Source: Coenobita brevimanus (Eukaryota; Arthropoda; Malacostraca; Decapoda; Coenobitidae). Taken from it: a stretch of DNA of 64,000 nucleotides. Below the pieces are notes generated by a model. It ran no database searches. It saw only the letters and a program-made list of their open reading frames with translations, and was not told the origin of the DNA. Made by a program: the position numbers and the translations under genes. Of the stretch, positions 10,249 through 21,055 are shown piece by piece. The stretch lies in the NCBI GenBank assembly GCA_032717465.1, contig CM064732.1:36270822-36334821 (forward strand), in the 5' to 3' direction. Each line of letters opens with the position of its first letter. The stretch's first letter is position 1.

Positions 10249-11933
10249 GGGTATGAAATTCATAATGCAGACTTTACTGATCTACCAGAAGACCAGACGA
10301 CATGTCATAATAATACCCCGGCTAATACCTAGACACCAGTCTCTCATATAGCAGCCTTAGCATATATTCAGAAAGGATGTTGGGTGTTAATGCCAAAGTT
10401 GTGACATGTGAAGGTGTAGGGTATATTGGAGGACGACTGGGCTTCGGGAATAGGTTATAAATTCAATGCCCAAGTCGGACACACACAAAATAATCCTCTT
10501 TTTCCCGTATTTGCCTCACGAGTAAAGTGACTTTTCCTCAGACAGAGTATAGCGCTACAGTGTACAGCCACAATTTAAAGGTATGTTATTTCCATGGGGA
10601 CTGACTAATCAATGTTCTTACCTTCACAGAGGTGGTGAAGCTGATGGTTCAGATACATTAACGTTATTATTTCATTGCCATCCCATCAGCATAGATGTAA
10701 TAACCATCTCTGTTTTTGATACGTACTGCAAAAGAAAATATCTAGATGTGACATGAGGACGCTGCCACCCGCCACCTCTTCTAACCACTATGTCATTAGG
10801 TACTTTAATGACTGTGGACCCAAAGAGTTATTTTGTTTTATATTTTATAATCACGTCTCTGCTTTGGGGGAGAGGGTTGTGGTCTCAATGACTGAGAAAT
10901 GGTCTGCAATACAAGGGATGCAAATTTGATCCCAGGCTGGGCAAGAAACCTGACAATGTGAATTTCGTATAAAAAGCCTTTAGCTGATAATAATTCACAA
11001 GACTAACTGACAAGTCATAAACAAGAAGAGACCAACTTCATAGGCTTGCAGCAGAACTATTGCAGCCAATTTTTTTAAGTTTCCCTCCTTGAAACTCATG
11101 GAATATGTGAAATTGTCTTATTACAATCCCTCCCAATGACCAAAATTGAAATATGCCAAAGAAACAGCTGATGCATCAGCTGATGTAATAGCTGACATGT
11201 CAGATCAAATCAGATTTCATGCTGAGCAACATTGTATATCATAAGAAGTTACTAAAATGCCTCCTTTTAGATAAAACTGAACATTGCCTAAATAGGCAGC
11301 TCAAAATTTCAAGCTCAGAATATTTGCATTTTATAAGAAAATTGCTTAGAGCTCTCCAAGAGCAGATACTCGGAGTTTCCTTGAATGAGGATGAAAAAGA
11401 TCCTTTATGTGTATCACTTAAAGACTCGTCAGGTTCGCCACAACAGTAAAAACATCATTGGTAATGGCATCAGATTTAGCCTGAATGAGAACCTAAGCAT
11501 GTGCCCAGGACAAACTGCATGTGTTGCCACCAAAGCAGTGGCATGTGAAGATCTGTATTACGTGAGAGGGCTGTTGGTCCTCAGGGAACAGAATGTTAAG
11601 TCTGTGCCTGGAGTTGTAGAAGTATACAAAATACAGAGGTTAACAGTCCGATGGTGTTCTGTTCTAGTGACCGTACAGTGGGCCTCATGTGAACTCATTC
11701 CATGTTATGATAGTTAGCAGTTTCTGGCTCTCAGTGTACCTGAAGGATATTAAAACAATGTTTAGTTTGGACAGAACTATAGACCAAAGGTGGGCACCCA
11801 ATTCTCAAAATGGACTGATGGTCCCAGTTCCAGTCATAATTTTCTTTGGGTACATTTAATCATCTGGTCATAATGGCAATGTCTGATCGAGTGATGCGAG
11901 AAAAACTCAGCAGCATCGCACCTTCATCATGCT
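10249..11933. other. No recognisable gene
   Basis: Contains a possible SINE head (10866-10951). The open frames at 11219-11449 and 11385-11717 are uninterrupted for 76 and 110 codons, but I recognise no domain, and they overlap in different frames. They could be a decayed coding remnant; the sequence does not decide it. Confidence 0.35.
10866..10951 (+). mobile_element. Possible SINE head
   Basis: caaatttgatcccaggctgg resembles a B box with its 3' flank, compared with the clearer copy at 9381-9482. The A box is poor. Weak evidence only. Confidence 0.3.
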
Positions 11934-11963
11934 ATCAAACAAAATAGGGCATTTTGGTAGGTT
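11934..11963. repeat. 30-bp repeat unit left of a TTAA element
   Basis: The unit (core gggcattttggtaggtt) is the same as the two units at 14375-14434. The TTAA element at 11962-14376 sits between the first and second units, so the array of three was split by the insertion. Confidence 0.75.
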
Positions 11964-14376
11964 AACCTGCTGCGTGCCAGTGCCATTTTCAAACGGTCTG
12001 ATATAATGTCGCAGCCAGTGCCAGTGCCGTTTTAAAATGGTTTAAAATAAAAAACTTCACTGTGACCACATTTATCAAGATTCGCGGGTAAAAATTGGCA
12101 GGCGAGTAAGGTAACTGTTCCTCTACCATCCCCCAGGCTGTCAAGGCCATACACTCACTTGCTTCCCCCCTCACGCTCACTCTGCCTGTGTGCCTCACCC
12201 AGTGGTGTAGATAGTGAAGGCATTTTGTAAATATTTTCATGTAAGTGTAAGTTGTAAATATTTCCTTGCAAGTGTAAAGACTATATAGTGAAGTCAAGTT
12301 GTAAATACCTTCTTGTAAGTGCCAGGACTGTACATAATGAAGTCAAGTTGTACCTATCTTCAAGTAAGTGTAAGATAATGCATTCACAGTGAGAAAGACA
12401 TGCAAATTGTGATAGATGCTGAAGTATTAACCCCTTAAGACCGCAATTGCTTCAGGCAATTCGGGGGTGTTTTGGCGACTTTCACCAATGGTAAATTGAC
12501 TGTGTTCTGGCTAAAGAGGAAGAATTTATACACCTGACACCGCAATCCGTAACCCCGTAGGCCTAATGGTTGCTGCACAATCACTCATCAAAGTTCAAAA
12601 AGTGTTTATGATAGTTACCCCTCGAAAACATGAAAATATTGATAACTACCTATTTTTCTTATTGAAACAGGTAATTTCAAAGTGTTTTGTCACACCAGCC
12701 ATGAAAACAGGTGTATGAAGGTGTGGGGAGAGTATTAGACTGTGGGGAGATAAAGTAGGCCATGGAGAGTAGGCCTATAGGTACGGGGGTTGGAAATAAC
12801 CAGCTTTTCGCATGAAAAGAAAGCACTTCAATGTGTTCTGTACCATCTACCATGAAGACAGGTGTGTATGTAGGTGAGGGGAGATGACTAGTGTGCGGAG
12901 TAGGCCTACAAGACCTTGGTGGTACTTGGGGAGAAAAATTTTGGCAACAACCAAATTCTCTTGTGGAAACCCTCCATTTCAATGGGATTTGTCATGCCAG
13001 CCATAAAAACAGGTGTTTTTGTAGATGTGGGGAGATAAAACAGGTGTGGGGACTAGCCCTACAAGGCCTCATAGTCATTCCAAAACTAACACAGATGCAT
13101 ATTAAATGTTTATTACAATCAAGGACATCAAAATAAAGTTGAATAATGCTATAAATGCATGCATAAGCAAGGAAAAAAAAAGGCAATAATTTGTTTCTGA
13201 TTTCTCTTTTTACCCTCCCAACTTCTCGTTACATATTTATCACACCATTACAGTTATCACATTATCATTACACTTCATCACACTTATGAAGACAGTTTCG
13301 GCAACAACCAACTTCTCTTGTGGAAACTCTCCATTTCATTGGAATTTATCACACCAGCCATGAAAACAGATGTGTTTGCATGTGTGGGGAGAAGAAACAG
13401 GTGCGGGGAGCGGCCCTACAAGGCCTCATAGTCTTTCGAAAACTAACACAGACGGACACTACTCAGAGGTGCTAATCTGGGCAGGTAGGGAGAATGAAAA
13501 AAAAAATAATAAGATGCAGCATATGTAGTACAACACACAGCATTCTCCAACTACGTACTTACAGAAACTGGTAGGTAAGAAGTGATAAATGAACAGAGTG
13601 AGGTGTAAAAATTTGGGAAGAAGTAGAAATAACATGAAACAGATACGTTCATCAGGCCTGACATTCGGGGGCCTGTTGGGGATTGGAAGGGTAGTGGGGG
13701 ACAAAGAAGGAGAGATGGGGTGGGGTTTGGGGGGGGACGAGGCTAGCAGGGAGGGAGGAGAGGCAAGAGAGGGTGGGAAGGGATGCAGGTTGCTGTGGGA
13801 GGAGAGATGTAGTTGCATGGAGGGGTGGGAGAGTGATGGGGGACAAGGAGGGCATGAGGGAGTGGAGTAGAGGGTGGCATGGAGGCGGCCGAGAGGGGGG
13901 TAATCCCCCACCACCCGGGTTCAGGGGTGAGTTCTCATTGGCCTGAAGCCATGTACGTCATAATCGGGGTGGAGCAAGCGTTCAGCAGTTTTTTACAAGC
14001 CGCGTTCAATTGATGCGATTAGGCATTTTGGCATAAAACTCAAATTGCATCAATTGATGCGATTAGGACTTAAGAGGTTAAGTAATCAGAAAAGTGTACT
14101 GAACGTTGCTCTACCTTCCCAGCATAAATACCTGAGTATACCTTACATAGAAAACGGCTTTAACGTACGTGATGAGCTTGAGAGAGCGGCTATACCTGTA
14201 TACGAGTAGGCAGGACTCAATATAACTCATTTCCGAGCCTCGTTGAGCATTTTAATGGCGAAATTCGTTGTTTCCACATCAAAATCTAGCATTTTAGCCA
14301 AAAAGAAAAAGGTCAAAAAACAGCCAGCATGGGGGTGACCCATAGGGCTAAAAATAGCCGGCATGCGGCGGGTTAA
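11962..14376. mobile_element. TTAA element (outer), interrupted by a second TTAA element
   Basis: The left border at 11962 reads TTAACCTGCTGCGTGCCAG. The right border at 14376, reverse-complemented, reads TTAACCCGCCGCATGCCGG, a strong terminal inverted repeat with TTAA target duplication. Without the inner element (12427-14081) it would be about 760 bp, the same size as the piggyBac-derived miniature elements in this window. Its right part also ends with a cattttagccaaaaag tract, like their A-tract region. About 48-bp degenerate repeats (tgaagtcaagttgtaaata type) fill 12206-12380. No coding remnant was recognised. Confidence 0.75.
12427..14081. mobile_element. TTAA element (inner) nested in another
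   Basis: 1655 bp from TTAACCCCTTAAGACC (12427) to a right end whose reverse complement is TTAACCTCTTAAGTCC. 14 of the first 16 bases match. Inside, a module with ccagccatgaaaacaggtgt, gtgtggggaga and ccctacaaggcctcatagtc recurs about four times (near 12690, 12845, 12985 and 13345), and a G-rich purine tract spans 13670-13900. Near the right end caattgatgcgattagg occurs twice. No transposase remnant was recognised, so assignment to the piggyBac superfamily rests on TTAA plus the ends. Confidence 0.7.
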
Positions 14377-14434
14377 CAAACAAAATAAGGCATTACAGTA
14401 GGTTAACAAAGAAAAGAAGGCATTATGGTAGGTT
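14375..14434. repeat. Two 30-bp repeat units right of a TTAA element
   Basis: Units 14375-14404 and 14405-14434 (cores aaggcattacagtaggtt and aaggcattatggtaggtt) match the unit at 11934-11963. Each unit junction reads ggttaac, so each presents a TTAA target. Confidence 0.75.
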
Positions 14435-15010
14435 AACATTAGGTTAGACCTAAGCTGATTAGGTATAAGTTGGTTTAATGTTAAAACATGATTTTCTTTA
14501 TTTTTTTTTTTATTAGCCAAGTTCCTTCATACACTCCTGAGCATAGGTGTTATGTTGCCAAATTATTTCTCGTTGAACTCGCTTTGACTTTGGCAATATG
14601 GCTGGATGACTAAGTGTTCCTGAAGAAAAAAAACATGCATCCCAGTCCCTGGCTCAGAATGAACCGACAGTACGAGTCGTGGTCCTTTCTGAAGTAAGGA
14701 TATAGAACTGACTCAGTCCTCAGTTCTAGGTCCTTTTACAATAAGTGAAAATTTTTATTAAAGAGAAAAAATTAAGTTAAAGACACCGGAAATCTTTACG
14801 TTCATTAACTGAAACTATAATATACGGTACACAATACATAGATGAAATAATAAAAAATATAGATATACCGGTAACCTAAAAAGTAAAAACATTAATCAAT
14901 TAAGAATAAATTGCTCATTGACAACAATTAATATCTGAGTCCTGCCCAGAAGAATTATTTAAAAAAAAAAAGTTCTTGGGTTAAATACTTGAGTCTCCCT
15001 GCAAGAAGAC
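14435..15010. other. AT-rich sequence, no gene
   Basis: Nothing recognised beyond A/T runs. It probably belongs to the same decayed hAT element as the next feature, but no end sequence was found. Confidence 0.4.
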
Positions 15011-15141
15011 TAACATTTCAAAATGGCTGACACTGGGCCTTGATGTTTGGCTTTTAGGACATCCTTCCCCAAAGAGAAGACCACCTCCATGGCAGCACTG
15101 GCTGAGATACGCGTGTTGAACTTGATGAACAAGTCCTACAA
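15011..15141 (-). pseudogene. hAT transposase C-terminal (dimerisation) relic
   Basis: The minus strand reads DLFIKFNTRISASAAMEVVF followed by SLGKDVLKAKHQGPVSAILK and a stop. This matches the pattern of the conserved C-terminal dimerisation region of hAT transposases (an aromatic-rich start, an S/T-S-A-A-x-E-R-x-F-S core, then a basic stretch). The usual arginine after the glutamate is valine here. A TAG lies three codons upstream of the block and no further transposase could be followed. It is a fragment with no visible element ends. The identification is from recalled family patterns only. Confidence 0.55.
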
Positions 15142-15875
15142 TGCCGGGCTGTTTTTAAAAGAAATAAAAAAAAATCTGTTCGGCGTTATTGTCAAGAACT
15201 GCCAGCAATATTAATGTTTTTTAAAATGGTTGATGAGTAGCCGCTAATGGACGCCTATGCCACACTGTGAAAGCGTTATTTTTATTTTTATTTATTTATT
15301 TTTTGCTGGCTGTAAAAGAGAGTTATGCTGTGCCAACAAAATTTTCCCAAGTCCTCTTTTAATAACAAAAAGGAGGAAGGTCGGACCAACTGTAATTGCT
15401 TAAAACTGGACCATTGGTCCTCATTTAGGTCCTCACTGAAAAAAGGACTGATTTGTACACTCACAGTCCCTAAACAAACCGAATTCCTGGAATTTGGTGC
15501 TTTTTTTCGAACTCGGTCTTATCCCCCTGTGAAAAGACACAATATCACAATTACAGAAAAATTTGATACTGAATGTACACGATTGTCTGAGCGTCAGAAA
15601 TAGGTCAGGAAAAATAAAAATTTTTATGCAAGTAAAGCAGGTATGTAATATGCACGCACAATATGTCTAATTACCTTTCTTCACTGTAGATATTGGTCGT
15701 TTTCCAGGGAACTAAAATCGAACTATATGTTTAAAAACACATTCTATGATTTATGATGCAGTTTTTCTTATTTATCAGCACTTTTTTTTTTTTTTTTTTT
15801 TTTTTTATAGCTCTGACAGAGGATCACTGAACAAAGCCCATGTTTAACAGATCTCAAAGTACACTGCTTCGAACT
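15142..15875. other. No recognisable gene
   Basis: Contains a 92-codon open frame (15325-15603) without recognisable motif and a 26-base T run at 15781-15806. It may be further hAT-element sequence. Confidence 0.4.
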
Positions 15876-16025
15876 GCTGTCTATCTATATACCTAGGCTG
15901 CTTCCCCAAGGAAAGGGAGGTAGCCGAGACAGGACGACACACTCCCCATTTACTCATCCATTCAAAACACATTCATTCGCATCTTAGCCCCAAGGGGAGA
16001 ACGGACAGATCCTCACCGCACTGTA
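15876..16025 (-). mobile_element. 5'-truncated 3' end of a non-LTR element (family B)
   Basis: The minus strand matches nearly base for base the 3' untranslated end of the 31894-35397 element (35250-35395 there), including tgcggtgaggatctgtccg, the cggctacctccctttccttg block and the terminal ctaggtatata tail before an ATAG-type repeat. Only about 150 bp remain. This shows that the 35.25-35.40 kb sequence is a mobile 3' end. Confidence 0.9.
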
Positions 16026-16141
16026 CTATTTTTAACACTCGGGCGAACAAACTGCCGAAACCCATAAATGAAGTTAGCCGCAAATAAAAATGAATTATGC
16101 AAAAGTATTGAGATGTACTCATTTAACATGAGCCCGCGCGA

Positions 16142-16174
<33 letters not shown>

Positions 16175-16390
16175 CACCTTGTACAGTTACCTGTGCTTGC
16201 ACTTGCGTTTGTACTACCGATAACCCCTATTACTCGTATTTAATGTGTTAATCGCGTAATTTTTTACAGCAGGGGTTGTCAGAGCTTTCATAACAAATCA
16301 GTTCTCTTTTCATGTGAACCAAGTTTCCTATGACTGGTTAGTGCCGAACTGCATGAGTGATTACCTTTATTATTAGTATTATTATTATTC
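16026..16390. other. No gene; short TG repeat
   Basis: Holds (TG)13 followed by CGCGCGC at 16142-16175 and an ATT-rich end. No coding signal. Confidence 0.6.
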
Positions 16391-17275
16391 GTCGTTGAAA
16401 TACCGATCACTGATACAGTGGCTAATGGAATTTTGAAATTGATATCATGATTGCTCTAGAACTAAATACAGTCATAGTGATATGGAGGAGTACTATACAT
16501 TGTTATACTGAAGTTGCAGTACTGAATACTGATATACTAAGTTGATGAAGTGCTGACCATTGATATAGTAAGTTGCTCTGGTACTGCTGGATAATGATGT
16601 ATTGGGATACTGAATTCCTGAACACTTATTTAGTAAGATGTTGGAGTACTGAACACTGTCAAAGTTAAGTTGTTGTAGTACTGGACACTGGTAAAGTGAC
16701 TGTTAGAGTACTGAAGAATGTATGTGGTGAGGTGCAGGGGAACTTAACATTTATGCGGCCATATACTGGGAGTACTGAACATTGCAATATCCGTGTCTTC
16801 CTTGATGAAACTCTAAACATAAATATTACTAACTTGAGTACTGAACATTAATATAGTGTTGTTGGAAAAATGAATATTAATGTAGCGAGTGCAAATTTAT
16901 TGGATACTGGTACAGTGATTGCTGGAGTGTTCGACATTTAATTGAGTTGTTGGGATACTGAATATTGATATAGCATTTGTTGGAATACCTATCACTGACA
17001 GTAATTTGCTTGAGTACTGACTGTTAATTTACTGTCGTGTCGTTTTTATGAATATTTGAACATGGACCAAATGAATTGCTAGAACACTGAACATTGATAA
17101 AGTAAGTTACATTTCTTGCTGGAACACTGAACATTTATAGGTAATTTGTTTCCTTACTGAGGTACTGAACACTCATTTTGTGACTTATCTTCCTTGCTGA
17201 GGTACTAGTCATTGGTATGGGGAATTGTCTGCTTTACCTCAACACCGAATATTGATATGGTAAGAATAGTTGTGT
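16391..17275. repeat. Degenerate minisatellite, about 0.9 kb
   Basis: More than twenty imperfect copies of a motif close to gagtactgaacattgatat followed by agtaagttgttg, spaced roughly 30-45 bp, fill the whole interval (for example near 16515, 16640, 16770, 16840, 17085 and 17160). Spacing is irregular and no reading frame is shared, so this is an old array rather than a repeat protein. Confidence 0.8.
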
Positions 17276-17459
17276 TTCCCTTTCCGTTTCCCCTTTTTCA
17301 ATATACGTAGGTGTCGGGTGCTACTGGGACAAGTATGGCGTGCTTCACAGTGTGTAAATGGCGTAAGTGAGTTGCAAGGCTGTTACGTGCGTCTCCTGTG
17401 ACCTTATAAAATATTAGTAGGTGCTGGGTAATGCTGGAGCGCGTGTGACACAGAGATAG

Positions 17460-17680
<221 letters not shown>

Positions 17681-17954
17681 TTGATAGATAGATAGATTGA
17701 TTGATAGATTGGGAGAGAGAGAGAGAGACAGACAGACAGAGAATACAATAACAAAGCCAGAGTGAAAGTGACAGACGGATGCAGATATAGACAGAACACA
17801 GTAAGAGAAAGAAAAAAAAAAAAGAGGGAGAGAGTTGGAGAGAGTGGATGATCAAAAGAGAGTACCACGGGACTACATAGTGGGCGAGTTATCAATAGCT
17901 GGTGTGGCAGTGTGAAGCAAACACGTCAGTGAAATGAAGGACACTGAGGAAATA

Positions 17955-17957
<3 letters not shown>

Positions 17958-18014
<57 letters not shown>

Positions 18015-18086
18015 CATGACAGAGGTGGTGAAAAAATATGCATTCCTCCCTGTTTATATGAATTTCTCTCTCTGTCTCTTTTGTTG

Positions 18087-18129
<43 letters not shown>
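17958..18129. repeat. Two GT arrays in a duplicated context
   Basis: GT repeats at 17958-18012 and 18090-18129 are each followed by the same text (taacatgacagaggtg), and later by cattcctccctgt and attcctccctgt. The array and its flank have therefore been tandemly duplicated, with a period near 120 bp. Confidence 0.85.
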
Positions 18130-18131
<2 letters not shown>

Positions 18132-18179
18132 AACATGACAGAGGTGTATCAAACTATATAATTATATTCCTCCCTGTCT

Positions 18180-18474
18180 GTCGAGATCTGTCTCTCTGCC
18201 TCTTTTGTTACCTCTTTCTGTCCGCGTCTCTCTTATTACCTGTCTCTATTTGCCTGTCTTTCTTTCTTTCAGTGCCCTTCCCCTTCGTTTTCATTCTAAC
18301 CTTCTGTTTTTCGTCCTTCTCCTCCTCCTCCACATCCTCCTCCTCCTCTTCGTTCTCCCCTTCCTCTACCCCTGTCTACTCCTCCCGCTCTTCTACTTGT
18401 CTCTATTTCTATGTCACTTAGCCTACCTCCCCCTACGTACTGTACTTCCCCTAATGTCTTCCACCTCCTCCTCC

Positions 18475-18520
<46 letters not shown>

Positions 18521-19799
18521 ACTTCCCCTTCCTCTTCTTCCTCCTTCACTTCCTCTTTCTGCTCCTCCCTTTATTGCTTCCCATCTTTCCCTTCCTCCAG
18601 TAGTTTCTGCTGATTTTTTCTTTTGACCTTCCTTCTATTTCTTCTTTTATTTCCTGGCTCCCACCTTAGTCTTTCTATCCCTCTTCTGGTTGTTCTCGAG
18701 TTTCTCTTCATTTTCTCTTACTTTGTAGAATTCACCAATGTTTTTCCTATCTTCATCCCACCATATTCTCTCAATAATGGTTTTCCATTTCCAGTTTATC
18801 CTTCACCTATGCTAGTCTGAAACCTCTCTGAATCCTTTTAACATAAATTCTTCGACTTCCAAGTATTCTTCGCTCTCCACACAGCTCTCCTCATCTCCAT
18901 CCTCAGTTCATCTCCATCCTTGCGTCATCTAATTTTCCCTCTTCCAGTCCCTTCCATCCCTACTACATCACTATCTACTCTCTAGTACTCTCCATCATGG
19001 TTATTTTCTTTCTTCCATCTTAGTTTCTTCTACCTCCAAAAGACCTGGGTTTATGATTCCTCCATATTCACCATCTCCTGTGGGTATTTTTTGATGTTGA
19101 CTTACTTGGTGCAATGCTACCTCCAGGATACACTACACTGTGTTACAAGCCAAAAAGTTCTTATAATCATAGAACCATTTACCGTGTTGTGCAGTAACCA
19201 TATGAATAAATAGAAGCCTGGTTGCCTTACGGCTTATCGAGTTACAATTGGATGTAGCCCATAAGAATTTTCATCCAGTAGACGGTTGGGACTTGTAACT
19301 TATATAATAATACTCTTGGAAGGTTAGTAGTAGCTGTTGCCTACGGCCTCTACACTCCTGCTGGCACAGAAGCGAATGGATGACAGATTGATACATTTTT
19401 CTTACTTCATTCTCCGTTATTTTTCTTTCCTTTTCTCCTTTTCAACTTTCAGTTTTGCTGAATTCATGACCTTTCGAACCTTGCCACTTATCTCAGTCTC
19501 CCTCAACATTTCCCGTTCTCTATGCTCCTCACTTTGTTTTCAACACTTTGGTTCATTCACATTTTTCGTGGTTCCAGCATTGTTTCTCTTTTTCTCTTCT
19601 TTCCCCGTTTCAGTTCTCTTTCACCTTTGCTGGACTACATGCCCTTCTTCAGGACAACCACCCCTCTACATTTTTCTAAACTTGTTCCAAGGAATCGTTC
19701 ATCTCATTTGTTTTGTTTTCCTCTCTTTTCTGTTTGCTTCATGTATTCTTTTAATCCTCATTTTTGTTTTTTATCCCTTTTTTTTTTTTTTTCGTATCG
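18180..19799. other. Pyrimidine-rich tract, no gene
   Basis: The plus strand is overwhelmingly C and T, especially 18180-18620. The long open frames seen here result from the lack of purine-containing stop codons and read as Ser/Leu/Phe/Pro low complexity. No domain seen. Confidence 0.7.
18473..18520. repeat. (TCA)16 microsatellite
   Basis: Trinucleotide array of about 16 units within the pyrimidine-rich tract. Confidence 0.95.
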
Positions 19800-20250
19800 T
19801 TTCCTGTATTAAGACTCCAAAATGTGTGCATGCGTCGGCCTTGGTCTCCTAATTGTAGCTCTCCATGCTGCTCAATCTCTAGCAGCCTCTATATTCAGTC
19901 TTTTGACCCCGAAGTCATTCTATAATCTCGTCGCACGTTCTTTCGGTCTCTGTCGCAACCCTACCCTCAGCGTTCACACCTCTCACCCAACCATCCTCTA
20001 TCCTCTCCACATACCCAAATCATCTCAATCAACCCCTTTCCATCAAAATAATATTGCATTCAAGTCCAGTCCATCTTATCAACTATTCTTCTCTTTCCAG
20101 CACCCTCCTCCCTGCCTGCCATTCAAGGACGTATTACGCGTTCATCTAATCATTAATATCTTTGTAAGTTTGAGCCTATGCATATCTTCTCTGTTCAAGT
20201 ACCACTGCCGTATAGCAGAACAGTTTTGATAAATGCTGCATGCGAGGACC
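19800..20250 (-). mobile_element. Truncated non-LTR element 3' end (family C)
   Basis: Colinear with the 3' part of the minus-strand element at 38425-40475. The shared text includes gcatgcgtcggccttggtc, ctccatgctgctcaatctct and a second block near 20180 (gtttgagcctatgcatatct against gtttgagcctgcaaatatcc near 38815). Minus-strand reading gives the end of the reverse transcriptase polyprotein (AARDRAAW-like block). The element is truncated on its 5' side at about 20250. Confidence 0.8.
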
Positions 20251-20920
20251 CAACAGCACGGAGGGAGAGTCCTTTTATTACATCATCACATCAGTACTTC
20301 ACACCCTTTCTGTTTGTCCGGCTGTTCCTCCCTTAAGTCCTCTAAGATGCGTTTTTCTTGTCTTCATCCTTGGATCTTTGTCGGACCCCGCTAGCAGGAG
20401 GAGCTGGCCCACCAACGGATTGATCTATGAATCACTTGTAACAAGGAGAGAGTCGTTCACTGTAAGTAGAGGAGAACTGGGCCAGACTGGAGCCCCTGGG
20501 CGGCTGTAGCAATCTTCTCTGTGTCTAACTAGATGATATTCGATGTTTCTTAGGGACTGAGACATAGGCACAAACATTCTTAAGATGAAAATTTTTCAAA
20601 ATACATTATTATTCTTTATATATAATATATCGGATCAATAATATAACCACTTTAGGGACGTCACATTTTACTTTATCTTCCTCTTTTTTCCATGTGGCCC
20701 AAGAGTTCGGCAGTAGCAGCTTGGCTGCTCTAGTTCTGATACACTTTTCTTCATTCTTGCTTCTTTCTGGTGTGCACAGTCTTATTTTCATACTTTTAAT
20801 ATTTTGCCACTCCTAACACCAGCACTCTCCACATCTTTCTGTTTCTTTCACTTTCAGTTTGTATCCCTTCTTTCCTGTGCCACTCCATGTTTAAAATTTC
20901 TTTTTTCCACCCCATATACC
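20251..20920. other. No recognisable gene
   Basis: Unique sequence. The 89-codon open frame at 20240-20509 has no recognisable motif. Confidence 0.45.
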
Positions 20921-21055
20921 CTTGTTCTTCTCCATACAACTTTGATCTTCCCCATACATACCTGTTCTTCCCCATACAACTTTGGTCTTTCCCATACATC
21001 CCTGTTCTTCCCCATACAACTTTGGTCTTCCTCATACATCGTTGTTCCTCCCCTC
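20921..21055. repeat. 40-bp minisatellite, 3.4 units
   Basis: Units 20921-20960, 20961-21000 and 21001-21040 are 40 bp each, built on cctgttcttccccatacaac and tttggtcttccccatacatc, followed by a partial unit. Minus-strand frames translate it as a Trp/Gly/Tyr/Lys-rich repeat, which is a by-product. Confidence 0.92.

Noticed and set aside
11219..11717. Overlapping 76- and 110-codon frames as a gene
   Set aside because: No motif, two frames overlapping, no visible splice structure; kept only as unassigned sequence.
12677..12982. Repeat protein in the inner TTAA element
   Set aside because: The repeated text comes from DNA-level module copies with shifting frames.
18473..18520. Poly-serine, poly-isoleucine or poly-methionine protein
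   Set aside because: Artefact of a TCA trinucleotide array read in different frames.
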